From Chloroflexota bacterium (GTDB lineage: Bacteria; Chloroflexota; Limnocylindria; Limnocylindrales; CSP1-4), in NCBI GenBank assembly GCA_021785115.1, contig JAJYGO010000276.1:1-9527 (forward strand): DNA of 9,527 bases, given 5' to 3'. The number at the start of each line of letters is the position of its first letter. Position 1 is the first letter of the stretch. The translations under genes were made by a program, and so were the position numbers. Shown here in pieces: positions 1 through 4,857 of this stretch. The notes beneath the pieces were generated by a model. That model saw only the letters and a program-made list of their open reading frames with translations. It searched no databases and was not told the origin of the DNA.

Positions 1-178
1 ACTCGTCCCCCGGCCGGCACAACCAATGGAAGCCACACCCGCTCGGTGGGCACGCATCGTAAGAGCCAAGCCGGGAGACGCAACTGAGGGTGACACTCAT
101 CCCATCGTAGGCGGCCGACGGCCCGGTCGCGAGCCGCAACCGCGGCCTGACCCCCTGCCGGGCGGGTTCGAGAAGGGT

Positions 179-197
179 TCTTGACCGGTCCAGAAAC
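179..197 (+). repeat. 19-bp direct repeat, copy 1 (candidate operator)
   Basis: The 19-mer TCTTGACCGGTCCAGAAAC occurs here and again at 218-236, identical over all 19 bases, with a 39-bp period. Its core GACCGGTC (183-190) is an 8-bp perfect palindrome, as expected for a dimeric regulator. This copy covers the -35 box and half the spacer of the promoter at 181-209. Identity and position are seen directly; the operator role is inference. Confidence 0.6.
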
Positions 198-209
198 ACA
201 CGGTATGCT
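181..209 (+). promoter_or_regulatory. sigma70-type promoter of the CxC small protein
   Basis: TTGACC (181-186) is followed after exactly 17 bp by TATGCT (204-209), giving five and four matches to the -35 and -10 consensus. Transcription would start near 215-217, leaving a leader of about 65 nt before the ATG at 281. The -35 lies inside repeat copy 1, and copy 2 begins right at the expected start site. Binding at either copy would be expected to hinder polymerase, so repression is the simplest reading. Confidence 0.6.
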
Positions 210-217
210 GACGTCAG

Positions 218-236
218 TCTTGACCGGTCCAGAAAC
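218..236 (+). repeat. 19-bp direct repeat, copy 2 (candidate operator)
   Basis: This is the second perfect copy of the 19-mer, with its palindromic GACCGGTC core at 222-229. It lies just downstream of the predicted transcription start. It also contains a second TTGACC (220-225) with a poor -10-like TCCGGT 17 bp later (243-248), so a weak tandem promoter is an alternative explanation for the duplication. Confidence 0.6.
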
Positions 237-280
237 GTCCCATCCGGTTCGGGAGGCCGGGTCGAGGCCAGGAGCAACCG

Positions 281-523
281 ATGTCCAGCACGATGACGTC
301 CGACGTTCAGGACAGGGCCCGCGAGATCATCGAGTCGGCGATCGACGAGATGGCCGACACCTGCGCCTGCGGCCGGACGATGACCGTCGACGCCCACGGC
401 AACCAGGTCTGGATCGAGTGCGAGAGCCTCCGCGGCAAGCGCGGGCTGCGCCTCGTCCTCGCCTCCGGGTTCCACGACCGGCGGGTGGTCGAGCTGCCCG
501 AGCCGCTCGGCGCGGCCGCCTGA
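281..523 (+). CDS. small CxC-motif protein, 80 aa, unknown function
   Basis: I do not recognise this family. The 80-residue product has an acidic, probably helical N-terminus (residues 8-26). A CACG motif follows (C28, C30), then H39, and C47 in the stretch WIECES. A basic/hydrophobic segment (residues 51-70) looks like two beta strands, and the end is Ala-rich. Three Cys and one His could bind one metal ion or act as a redox pair; this is inference. There is no signal peptide or membrane segment, so it is probably cytosolic. The start is well supported: AGGAG at 270-274 lies 6 nt before the ATG. A clear promoter with twin repeats lies upstream, so the gene is probably regulated on its own. 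No terminator is obvious after the stop. Confidence 0.75.
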   Translation: MSSTMTSDVQDRAREIIESAIDEMADTCACGRTMTVDAHGNQVWIECESLRGKRGLRLVLASGFHDRRVVELPEPLGAAA

Positions 524-579
524 CCGGGCGCGCTGAAGACCCCGTCGCCTCGAACCCGGCGGCAGCCGTCGAGGCGCCG

Positions 580-619
580 CTGACCCGCGACCTGCCGGAC
601 TGACCCGCGACCCGCCGGA
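580..619 (+). repeat. 20-bp tandem duplication (two copies)
   Basis: Two adjacent 20-bp units, 580-599 and 600-619, start with CTGACCCGCGAC and differ at a single base (T593 versus C613). The repeat lies in the gap between the CxC protein gene and the receiver-like gene. It has no internal dyad strong enough to suggest a terminator, and replication slippage is the simplest origin. Confidence 0.6.
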
Positions 620-695
620 CGCCGCGCCGGGCGGTGGCCGGTGGGGGCGGCGCCGGCCCGCGGCCGTCCTGCGCGCGTCCATCGGCCGGGGCGGG

Positions 696-701
696 GATAA
701 T
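696..701 (+). promoter_or_regulatory. -10 box, possible leaderless start
   Basis: GATAAT matches TATAAT at five of six positions and stands out in this GC-rich region. The sixth base ends 6 nt before an ATG at 708, the spacing typical of leaderless transcripts in high-GC bacteria. The region where a -35 would lie (about 673-678) is not consensus-like. It is the best promoter candidate for the receiver-like gene at 764. Confidence 0.4.
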
Positions 702-707
702 GCGCCC

Positions 708-767
708 ATGGCTTCGCCCTGCGCCTCGAGCGTTGGGGCCAGATCGATGTCGGAGGCGTTCGCATGA
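708..767 (+). CDS. possible leaderless 19-codon upstream ORF
   Basis: An ATG lies where transcription from the GATAAT box would begin, opening a 19-codon frame (MASPCASSVGARSMSEAFA). Its TGA (765-767) overlaps the ATG (764-766) of the receiver-like gene in an ATGA junction, the usual layout for translational coupling. The downstream gene also has its own ribosome binding site (GGAGG, 752-756) inside this ORF. A frame this short can arise by chance in GC-rich DNA, so only the geometry supports it. If real, it would act as a leader peptide controlling the next gene. Confidence 0.25.
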   Translation: MASPCASSVGARSMSEAFA

Positions 768-1162
768 CCCGGGTCCTTGTCGTCCAGCGCGATCCCGCGG
801 TCGCGGAGCACATGGCCGCCAGGCTCCGCAGCGCGGGCTACGAGACCGAGCTCTGCGGCGGGCCGGACCACGAGCCGTGTCCGCTGATCCGCGACATGCC
901 GTGCCCGCTCGTCGACCGCGCGGACGTCCTCGTCTACGACGCCTGGGTCGGCGGCGAGACCGTGGCCGGCGAGCAGCTCGTCTCCGAGCTTCGGGAGGCG
1001 TACGTCGACCTCCCGGTCGTGCTCACGTCCGTCGACGAGAGCGTCGACTGGGCGGCGCGCGAGGGCCGGCACCGCGTGTTCCCGCTGGGCAGCCAGCCGA
1101 CCGACACTGAGCTGGTCGAGGCGATCGAGGTGGCGCTCGGCGACCAGGGCATGGCGGAGTGA
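764..1162 (+). CDS. degenerate response-regulator receiver-like protein
   Basis: The 132-residue product has the layout of a stand-alone CheY-like receiver. It has strand 1 RVLVVQRDP (acidic D10, with the usual second acidic residue replaced), strand 3 ADVLVYDAW (D59 at the phospho-acceptor place), strand 4 PVVLTS (T88), and VFPLGSQP (105-112). The conserved Lys-Pro switch lysine is missing from that last segment. Between strands 2 and 3 is an unusual insert with C31, C39 and C47, where PCPL(I/V) recurs at an exact 8-residue interval (38-41 and 46-49). No output domain follows. Without the full acidic pair and lysine it may not be phosphorylated normally; the cysteines suggest metal or redox sensing, which is inference. 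GGAGG at 752-756 lies 7 nt before the ATG. No histidine kinase gene is in the window. Confidence 0.7.
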   Translation: MTRVLVVQRDPAVAEHMAARLRSAGYETELCGGPDHEPCPLIRDMPCPLVDRADVLVYDAWVGGETVAGEQLVSELREAYVDLPVVLTSVDESVDWAAREGRHRVFPLGSQPTDTELVEAIEVALGDQGMAE

Positions 1163-1271
1163 GCTGATCCCCTGACCTGATCCGCCCCGCATCGACTTCT
1201 CCGCGCCTCACCCGCACCAGCCGACCCTCGAGGTCGAAGGTCGGCCACGCGATCCGGACGGCCGGCGAGGC

Positions 1272-1289
1272 GCCCCCTCCCGCGGGGGC
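1272..1289 (+). terminator. weak GC hairpin after the receiver-like gene
   Basis: GCCCCC (1272-1277) and GGGGGC (1284-1289) can form a 6-bp all-GC stem with a 6-nt loop, about 110 nt after the stop at 1162. No T-run follows, so it could be a terminator of the GC-rich type or simply a chance fold. Confidence 0.25.
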
Positions 1290-1310
1290 ACTCGGGACGG
1301 TGGGGCTCGG

Positions 1311-1339
1311 TTGACGTCCCGGAGCCGGTGCGCGACTGT
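1311..1339 (+). promoter_or_regulatory. possible promoter of the lipoprotein esterase
   Basis: TTGACG (1311-1316) has five of six -35 matches and is followed after 17 bp by GACTGT (1334-1339), a poor -10 that keeps the key A2 and T6. The expected transcript would start near 1346, about 77 nt before the ATG. Confidence 0.35.
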
Positions 1340-1422
1340 GCCGCCATGCGGCGGAAGCCTGACCCCCTCGCCACGCTCCTCGGGCGCCACGGGCGAGCCC
1401 GATCCGCGAGGGGGCGTCCCGA

Positions 1423-2559
1423 ATGATGCGTGCGGTGTCCGGGCGTGAGCGCGGCCTGCGACGGCTGGTCGCCCTCCTCGCCGTCGGGATCTTGGGCGGG
1501 TGCACAGCCAGCGCCTCGCCGTCACCGTCCCCCGCGACGGCCGCCGTGACGGCTGTGCCGTCCGTCGAGGTCGTCCAGCCCAGCGAGGCTGGCAACCCGA
1601 CCGCCGCCGCCACGCCGCCGCCGACGCCGGGAGCCAGCCCGAGCAGTTCTCCCCGTCCGGCCTACGACATCCCCGCCGACGATGGGGCCCGGATCGTCGC
1701 GGTCACGGCGGTCGACGCCCGAACCCGGGACCTGACGATCGTGTCGCCGGCCCTCGGCAAGTTCGCGCCGGACAACGGGCCGCTCGGCCGGACCGTGACG
1801 GTACGGATCCTGCTGCCGAGTCAGTTCGACGCGCAGCCCGCCGCCCGCTGGCCCGTCCTGTACCTGCTCTGCGGCGCTGGCGGCGACCACACCGAGTGGT
1901 CGCTCAACACCGATGTCGAGCAGGCGACCGCAGCGACGGACCTGCTCGTCGTCATGCCCGATGCGGGCGGCGGCTGGTACTCGGACTGGTGGAACGGCGG
2001 CAGGGGCGGTCCGCCGGAGTGGCAGACCTTCCACCTCGTCGAGTTGCGCCAGCTGCTCGAGCGGAACTGGCGGGCCGGCGACAGGCGCGTCATCGCCGGC
2101 CAGTCGATGGGCGGCTACGGGGCGATCGAGTACGCCGCGCGCGAGCCGGGGATGTTCCTCGCCGCCGCCTCGTTCAGCGGGGTCCTCGACCCGGCTGCCG
2201 AGGCGGCCAGGGGCTGGTCGATCGGGGCGCCGGACGCCATGTGGGGCAGCCGCTCCGCACAGGCCGCCGTGTGGCTGGCCCACGACCCGACCGACCACCC
2301 GGCGGCCCTCAGGGGCACGACCCTGTACGTCGCCTACGGGAACGGACGGCCGGGACCCCTGAACGCCAGCGGAGCGAAGCCGGACCCGCAGGAGTCGGAG
2401 GTCGCGACCGAGAACGCGGCGTTCCTCGCGGCCCTCCGGGCGTCGCACGTCCCGGTGACCGTGGACGCCTACGGGAGCGGCACGCACGACTGGCCCTACT
2501 GGCAGCGCGATCTCCATCGCTGGCTCCCGCTCGCGCTCAAGGCGCTCGAGGGCCACTAG
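1423..2559 (+). CDS. lipoprotein esterase, antigen 85/esterase D family
   Basis: The 378-residue product starts with a basic, hydrophobic signal peptide ending in a lipobox (LGGC, lipidated C27), so it is expected to be anchored outside the cytoplasmic membrane. Residues 28-80 are a Ser/Pro/Thr/Ala-rich spacer. The rest is an alpha/beta hydrolase of the putative esterase family (PF00756) that includes mycobacterial antigen 85. The nucleophile elbow is GQSMGGYG with S228, and the catalytic His is H355 in GTHDWPYW, much like the GTHSWEYW of antigen 85. WYSDWW ahead of the elbow also resembles the YSDWY of antigen 85. The acidic triad member is not obvious: alignment by eye puts Ala at the antigen 85 Glu. 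The substrate is unknown (surface ester or acyl transfer is possible). GAGGGGG at 1408-1414 precedes tandem ATG codons (1423, 1426). It appears monocistronic. Confidence 0.88.
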   Translation: MMRAVSGRERGLRRLVALLAVGILGGCTASASPSPSPATAAVTAVPSVEVVQPSEAGNPTAAATPPPTPGASPSSSPRPAYDIPADDGARIVAVTAVDARTRDLTIVSPALGKFAPDNGPLGRTVTVRILLPSQFDAQPAARWPVLYLLCGAGGDHTEWSLNTDVEQATAATDLLVVMPDAGGGWYSDWWNGGRGGPPEWQTFHLVELRQLLERNWRAGDRRVIAGQSMGGYGAIEYAAREPGMFLAAASFSGVLDPAAEAARGWSIGAPDAMWGSRSAQAAVWLAHDPTDHPAALRGTTLYVAYGNGRPGPLNASGAKPDPQESEVATENAAFLAALRASHVPVTVDAYGSGTHDWPYWQRDLHRWLPLALKALEGH

Positions 2560-2610
2560 TCCGCCGACGGTGCCGTCACAGCCCTCGCGGCCCGCGCCAT
2601 CCTGGCGACC

Positions 2611-2691
2611 GTGACCGGTCTCCCCGCCGCCGACGAGACGCGCATCGACCGCTGGCTGTGCGCCGTGCCGCATCGTCAGGTTCGTGTCGGT
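2611..2691 (+). pseudogene. possible remnant of an S4-domain RNA-binding protein
   Basis: A frame opening at GTG 2611 reads DETRIDRWLCAV, which closely resembles the first helix of S4-domain proteins of the Hsp15/HslR type (family pattern R-[IL]-D-[KR]-W-L-x-A-[VA]-R). The match stops there: PHRQVRVGS follows instead of the rest of the S4 fold, and the downstream residues look non-coding. No ribosome binding site precedes the GTG. VRV could derive from the later GHVRVNG part of the fold after an internal deletion. A chance match of about ten residues cannot be excluded. The right boundary is approximate. Confidence 0.25.
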
Positions 2692-2774
2692 TCGACGTGC
2701 TCGAGCGTATGGAGGCTGGCCCCGACGACAGGGACCTCGCTTCCGGGGAGGCAGCGCGATTGGCCCGACGCCGC

Positions 2775-2791
2775 CCAGGGCATCTCCCTGG
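2775..2791. terminator. possible bidirectional hairpin between convergent genes
   Basis: CCAGGG (2775-2780) and CCCTGG (2786-2791) form a perfect 6-bp stem with a 5-nt loop, 67 nt beyond the oxidoreductase stop on the minus strand. There is no T-run on either side, so support is weak. Confidence 0.25.
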
Positions 2792-2857
2792 ACGCCTCTC
2801 CGCTCGCGGCTACGCAGGGTCTCGCGTCCCGGCTGCCGGGGCGTGGCCGACGCCCGG

Positions 2858-3883
2858 TCAGCCGGGTAGGTCCCTGCCCGGCGACGGCACGAAGCGGGGC
2901 CGCGGCTCGAAGCCGGCGGCCCGGTAGACGCGGTCGATCATCTGCATGGTCGCCACCGCGTCGTCGCTGTCGGTCGGCATCGGCGCGCCGGTCCGGACGG
3001 CAGCGGTGAAGGCCTCGAGCTGATAGGTGTACGAGGACCGGTTGCCGAGGTGCTCGACCCGCTCGTCGGTGCCGATCCGCACCAGGAGCCGGTCGTCGCG
3101 GTGCGGGAGGATGAAGTTCGCAACCTTCGCCTCGCCGCGGGACCCGACGATCCGGTAGGTGAGCTCCTGCGCCTCACCGGCCATGTTGCAGTGCGCCAGG
3201 CCGGTCGCGCCCGACGGGAACACCAGATCGGCGTCGAGCCACTCGTCCACGCCGGGCAGGCCCCGCCGCTCGCCGCCTCGGGCGGCGACCAGGACCGGCT
3301 CGCCGCCGGCCAGGGGCGCGAGCACTCGGTGGGCGTGGAGGCTGTAGCAGCCGAGGTCCATGAGCGCGCCGCCCGCGAGCGGCAGCGACCAGCGGGGGTC
3401 GTCCGGCGCGGGGGCCGGGTTGACCATCCGCACCTCGACGTGCCGGAGCTCGCCCAGCTCGCCCGAGGCCAGCAGGGCGTGGAGCCGCCGGGTGACCGGG
3501 TGGTACAGGTAGTGGAACCCGTCCGCGACCACCACGCCCGCCCGCCTCCCCGCGTCCCGGACCTCGGCCGCCTCGTCGCCGTTGCTCGCGAAGGGCTTCT
3601 CGGACAGGACGTGCTTGCCCGCCGCGATCGCCGCGAGGTTCCAGGGCCCGTGCAGCCCATTGGCCAGTGGGTTGTAGACCGCCTCGACCTCCGGGTCGGC
3701 GATCACCTCCGAGTACGAGCCGAGGACGCGCTCCACGCCGTGGGCGGCGGCGAACGCCTCCGCCCGGCGTCGGTCCCGCGACGCGATCGCGACCAGGCGT
3801 GCCCCCGTCAGGCCCGCCGGTGTGACGATCGAGTCGGGCGCGATCCGAGCCGCACCGAGAATGCCGAGGCGGAGGGGCTCCAT
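2858..3883 (-). CDS. Gfo/Idh/MocA family NAD(P)-dependent oxidoreductase
   Basis: The 341-residue product has the standard length and two-domain layout of this family. The N-terminal Rossmann fold opens with GILGAARIAP (7-16), has YNPLANGLHGPW (70-81), and carries the family EKP signature at E95-K96-P97. The C-terminal beta-sheet domain contains GGALMDLGCYSLH (171-183), where D176 and H183 lie at the substrate end of the active site. The wording of these motifs is closest to the glucose-fructose oxidoreductase and dihydrodiol dehydrogenase branch, suggesting oxidation of a sugar, polyol or diol. The exact substrate cannot be read from sequence. There is no signal peptide, so it is cytosolic. 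The ATG at 3883 has only a weak purine-rich site (GAAAGGCAGG) upstream. It stands alone, divergent from the Arr gene and convergent with the esterase. Confidence 0.9.
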   Translation of the reverse strand: MEPLRLGILGAARIAPDSIVTPAGLTGARLVAIASRDRRRAEAFAAAHGVERVLGSYSEVIADPEVEAVYNPLANGLHGPWNLAAIAAGKHVLSEKPFASNGDEAAEVRDAGRRAGVVVADGFHYLYHPVTRRLHALLASGELGELRHVEVRMVNPAPAPDDPRWSLPLAGGALMDLGCYSLHAHRVLAPLAGGEPVLVAARGGERRGLPGVDEWLDADLVFPSGATGLAHCNMAGEAQELTYRIVGSRGEAKVANFILPHRDDRLLVRIGTDERVEHLGNRSSYTYQLEAFTAAVRTGAPMPTDSDDAVATMQMIDRVYRAAGFEPRPRFVPSPGRDLPG

Positions 3884-3962
3884 CTGGCCTGCCTTTCACG
3901 ATCGCGAGTGACGTCGCCGCGCTGCCCGCTGAGGCTGAAACTTCGATCCTGCCGGGGTTCAC

Positions 3963-3991
3963 AGCATAGGCCTGGGGCGAGGCGGGGTCCG
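3963..3991 (-). promoter_or_regulatory. possible promoter of the oxidoreductase gene
   Basis: On the minus strand, TATGCT (3968 to 3963) is the same -10 hexamer as in the promoter at 204-209. The hexamer 17 bp upstream (CGGACC, 3991 to 3986) matches the -35 consensus at only three positions. Transcription would start near 3956, about 70 nt before the ATG. Confidence 0.35.
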
Positions 3992-4036
3992 CCCGCGATT
4001 CGAGGGAGGACGCCCCCGACGCGTCTGCCGGGTCGC

Positions 4037-4065
4037 TTGCCGCAACGTGGGCACCAGTACAAGAT
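4037..4065 (+). promoter_or_regulatory. weak promoter candidate for the Arr gene
   Basis: TTGCCG (4037-4042) is followed by TACAAG (4058-4063, 15-bp spacer) or, overlapping it, CAAGAT (4060-4065, 17-bp spacer). Neither combination is strong. This is the only AT-richer patch between the divergent genes on the Arr side. Confidence 0.25.
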
Positions 4066-4140
4066 CAGCCGCAGCCGATCCAGGCAGATCCGCCCCAACG
4101 CGTGTCGGGTGGGTGGTCGGCTTCCGCCAGGAGGGCGTTC

Positions 4141-4539
4141 TTGGACGAGGGTCCGTTCTTCCACGGAACGAAGGCAGCCCTGCGGGTGGGCGATCTCCTG
4201 ACGGCCGGCTTCCGGTCGAACTACCGGCCCGATGTCGTGATGAACCACGTCTACTTCACCGCGCTGCGCGACGGCGCGGGGCTTGCCGCCGAGCTGGCCC
4301 CGGGCGAAGGCCCGCCGCGCGTCTACGTCGTCGAGCCGACGGGGGTCTTCGAGGACGACCCCAACGTGACCGACAAGAAGTTCCCCGGCAACCCGACGCG
4401 GTCCTACCGCAGCCGAGATCCGCTCCGGATCGTGGGCGAGGTGACCGACTGGACGCGGCCGGCTCCCGCGGTGCTGCAAGCCTGGCGCGACCGCCTGGCG
4501 GCGATCCGCGAGGACGAGCGGGGCGAGATCATCAACTGA
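4141..4539 (+). CDS. arr: rifampin ADP-ribosyltransferase (Arr family)
   Basis: The 132-residue product matches the Arr family almost end to end. Arr enzymes move ADP-ribose from NAD+ to the C23 hydroxyl of rifamycins and inactivate them. The signature runs GPFFHGTKAAL (H8), RSNY, MNHVYFTA (Y38), AAELAPGEG, VYVVEPTGVFEDDPN (D73), VTDKKFPGNPTRSYR and VGEVTDW. H8, Y38 and D73 correspond to the conserved His-Tyr-Asp of the Mycobacterium smegmatis enzyme. The usual Trp before GAELA is replaced (GLAAELA), and the C-terminus is slightly short. I chose TTG 4141 because AGGAGG (4129-4134) sits 6 nt before it. GTG 4102 is an in-frame alternative that adds 13 residues but lacks a clear site. No integron or transposon parts flank it, so it looks like a chromosomal intrinsic copy. 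Whether it acts on rifampin or another target is untested. Confidence 0.9.
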   Translation: MDEGPFFHGTKAALRVGDLLTAGFRSNYRPDVVMNHVYFTALRDGAGLAAELAPGEGPPRVYVVEPTGVFEDDPNVTDKKFPGNPTRSYRSRDPLRIVGEVTDWTRPAPAVLQAWRDRLAAIREDERGEIIN

Positions 4540-4657
4540 CCCGCTAGCGTGCTTCGGCGCGCCAAGGCGACGGCATCCACGTCACGGTTCGAGGCGGGCA
4601 GGATCGGCCCGGTGGGCGCTGACGGCAGCGAGGCATGCCGGTGACCCGCTTGACGGC

Positions 4658-4687
4658 GCGGAGCCCGGCCCCGGGGCCGGGCTCCGC
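4658..4687. terminator. perfect 30-bp palindrome, likely bidirectional terminator
   Basis: The two 15-base arms (GCGGAGCCCGGCCCC and its exact complement) meet with no spacer, and all 30 bases are symmetric. As RNA this would be a stem of about 13 bp with a 4-nt loop, almost entirely G/C. It lies about 120 nt after the Arr stop and 170 nt beyond the collagen-like gene stop, so it could end both transcripts. No T-run follows on either side. A recognition site for a dimeric protein is the alternative. Confidence 0.5.
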
Positions 4688-4800
4688 CCGCTGTTCGCGG
4701 CCGAGTGCTTGGAGGCGCTCAGCCGGCTAATGAATGGGCTTCATGGGTCGGCGGCGCGTGCCCCCGCTTAGCCGCGGTCCGCTCCTCGGGAGGGGCCCCA

Positions 4801-4831
4801 GAGCCCGGACTGGGCACGAGGGCTCCCGTGC
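4801..4831 (-). terminator. weak dyad downstream of the collagen-like gene
   Basis: Two mutually exclusive stems are possible: GAGCCC/GGGCTC (4801-4806 with 4820-4825), or GCACG/CGTGC (4814-4818 with 4827-4831). They lie about 30-55 nt after the stop at 4858 on the minus strand. No T-run is present, so the terminator role is only suggested. Confidence 0.25.
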
Positions 4832-4857
4832 TGTCAGCGAAGTGGGTGGGGATGGAG

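Larger units (their letters stand above)
2560..2857. other. 298-bp gap between convergent genes
   Basis: This gap lies between the 3' ends of the esterase (plus) and oxidoreductase (minus) genes. It holds a short GC dyad GACGG/CCGTC (2566-2577) just after the esterase stop, a possible S4-domain remnant (2611-2691), and a 6-bp hairpin (2775-2791). I see no complete gene: the frames open here lack a convincing ribosome binding site or recognisable motifs beyond the remnant. Confidence 0.5.
4540..4857. other. 318-bp gap between convergent genes
   Basis: The gap separates the Arr gene (plus) from the collagen-like gene (minus). It contains the perfect 30-bp palindrome at 4658-4687 and a smaller dyad near 4801-4831. 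An 8-bp GGGGCCCC palindrome lies at 4792-4799. I find no reading frame with a ribosome binding site and recognisable content. Confidence 0.5.

Noticed and set aside
51..83. Minus-strand TTGCGT / TACGAT (16-bp spacer), a possible divergent promoter at the left edge.
   Set aside because: The spacing is short, and only about 50 bases remain before the window ends, so no target gene can be shown.
2..184. A plus-strand frame open from the left edge to TGA at 182-184, with an internal ATG at 26.
   Set aside because: The translation is Pro/Arg-rich with no recognisable motif, there is no ribosome binding site before ATG 26, and the stop falls inside the promoter of the next gene. It could be the tail of an upstream gene but nothing supports that.
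580..760. A CRISPR array or a multi-gene defence system.
   Set aside because: The repeats here are a single direct tandem pair without spacers, and no Cas, nuclease or other defence genes occur in the window.
307..813. Long minus-strand frame opposite the CxC protein and the following gap.
   Set aside because: Arg/Pro/Ser-rich shadow of the plus-strand coding region typical of high-GC DNA, with no ribosome binding site or motif.
3808..4479. Minus-strand frame containing YWCPRCGKRPG, which resembles a zinc ribbon.
   Set aside because: Most of the frame lies opposite the Arr gene, only one CxxC is present, and no start with a ribosome binding site is seen.
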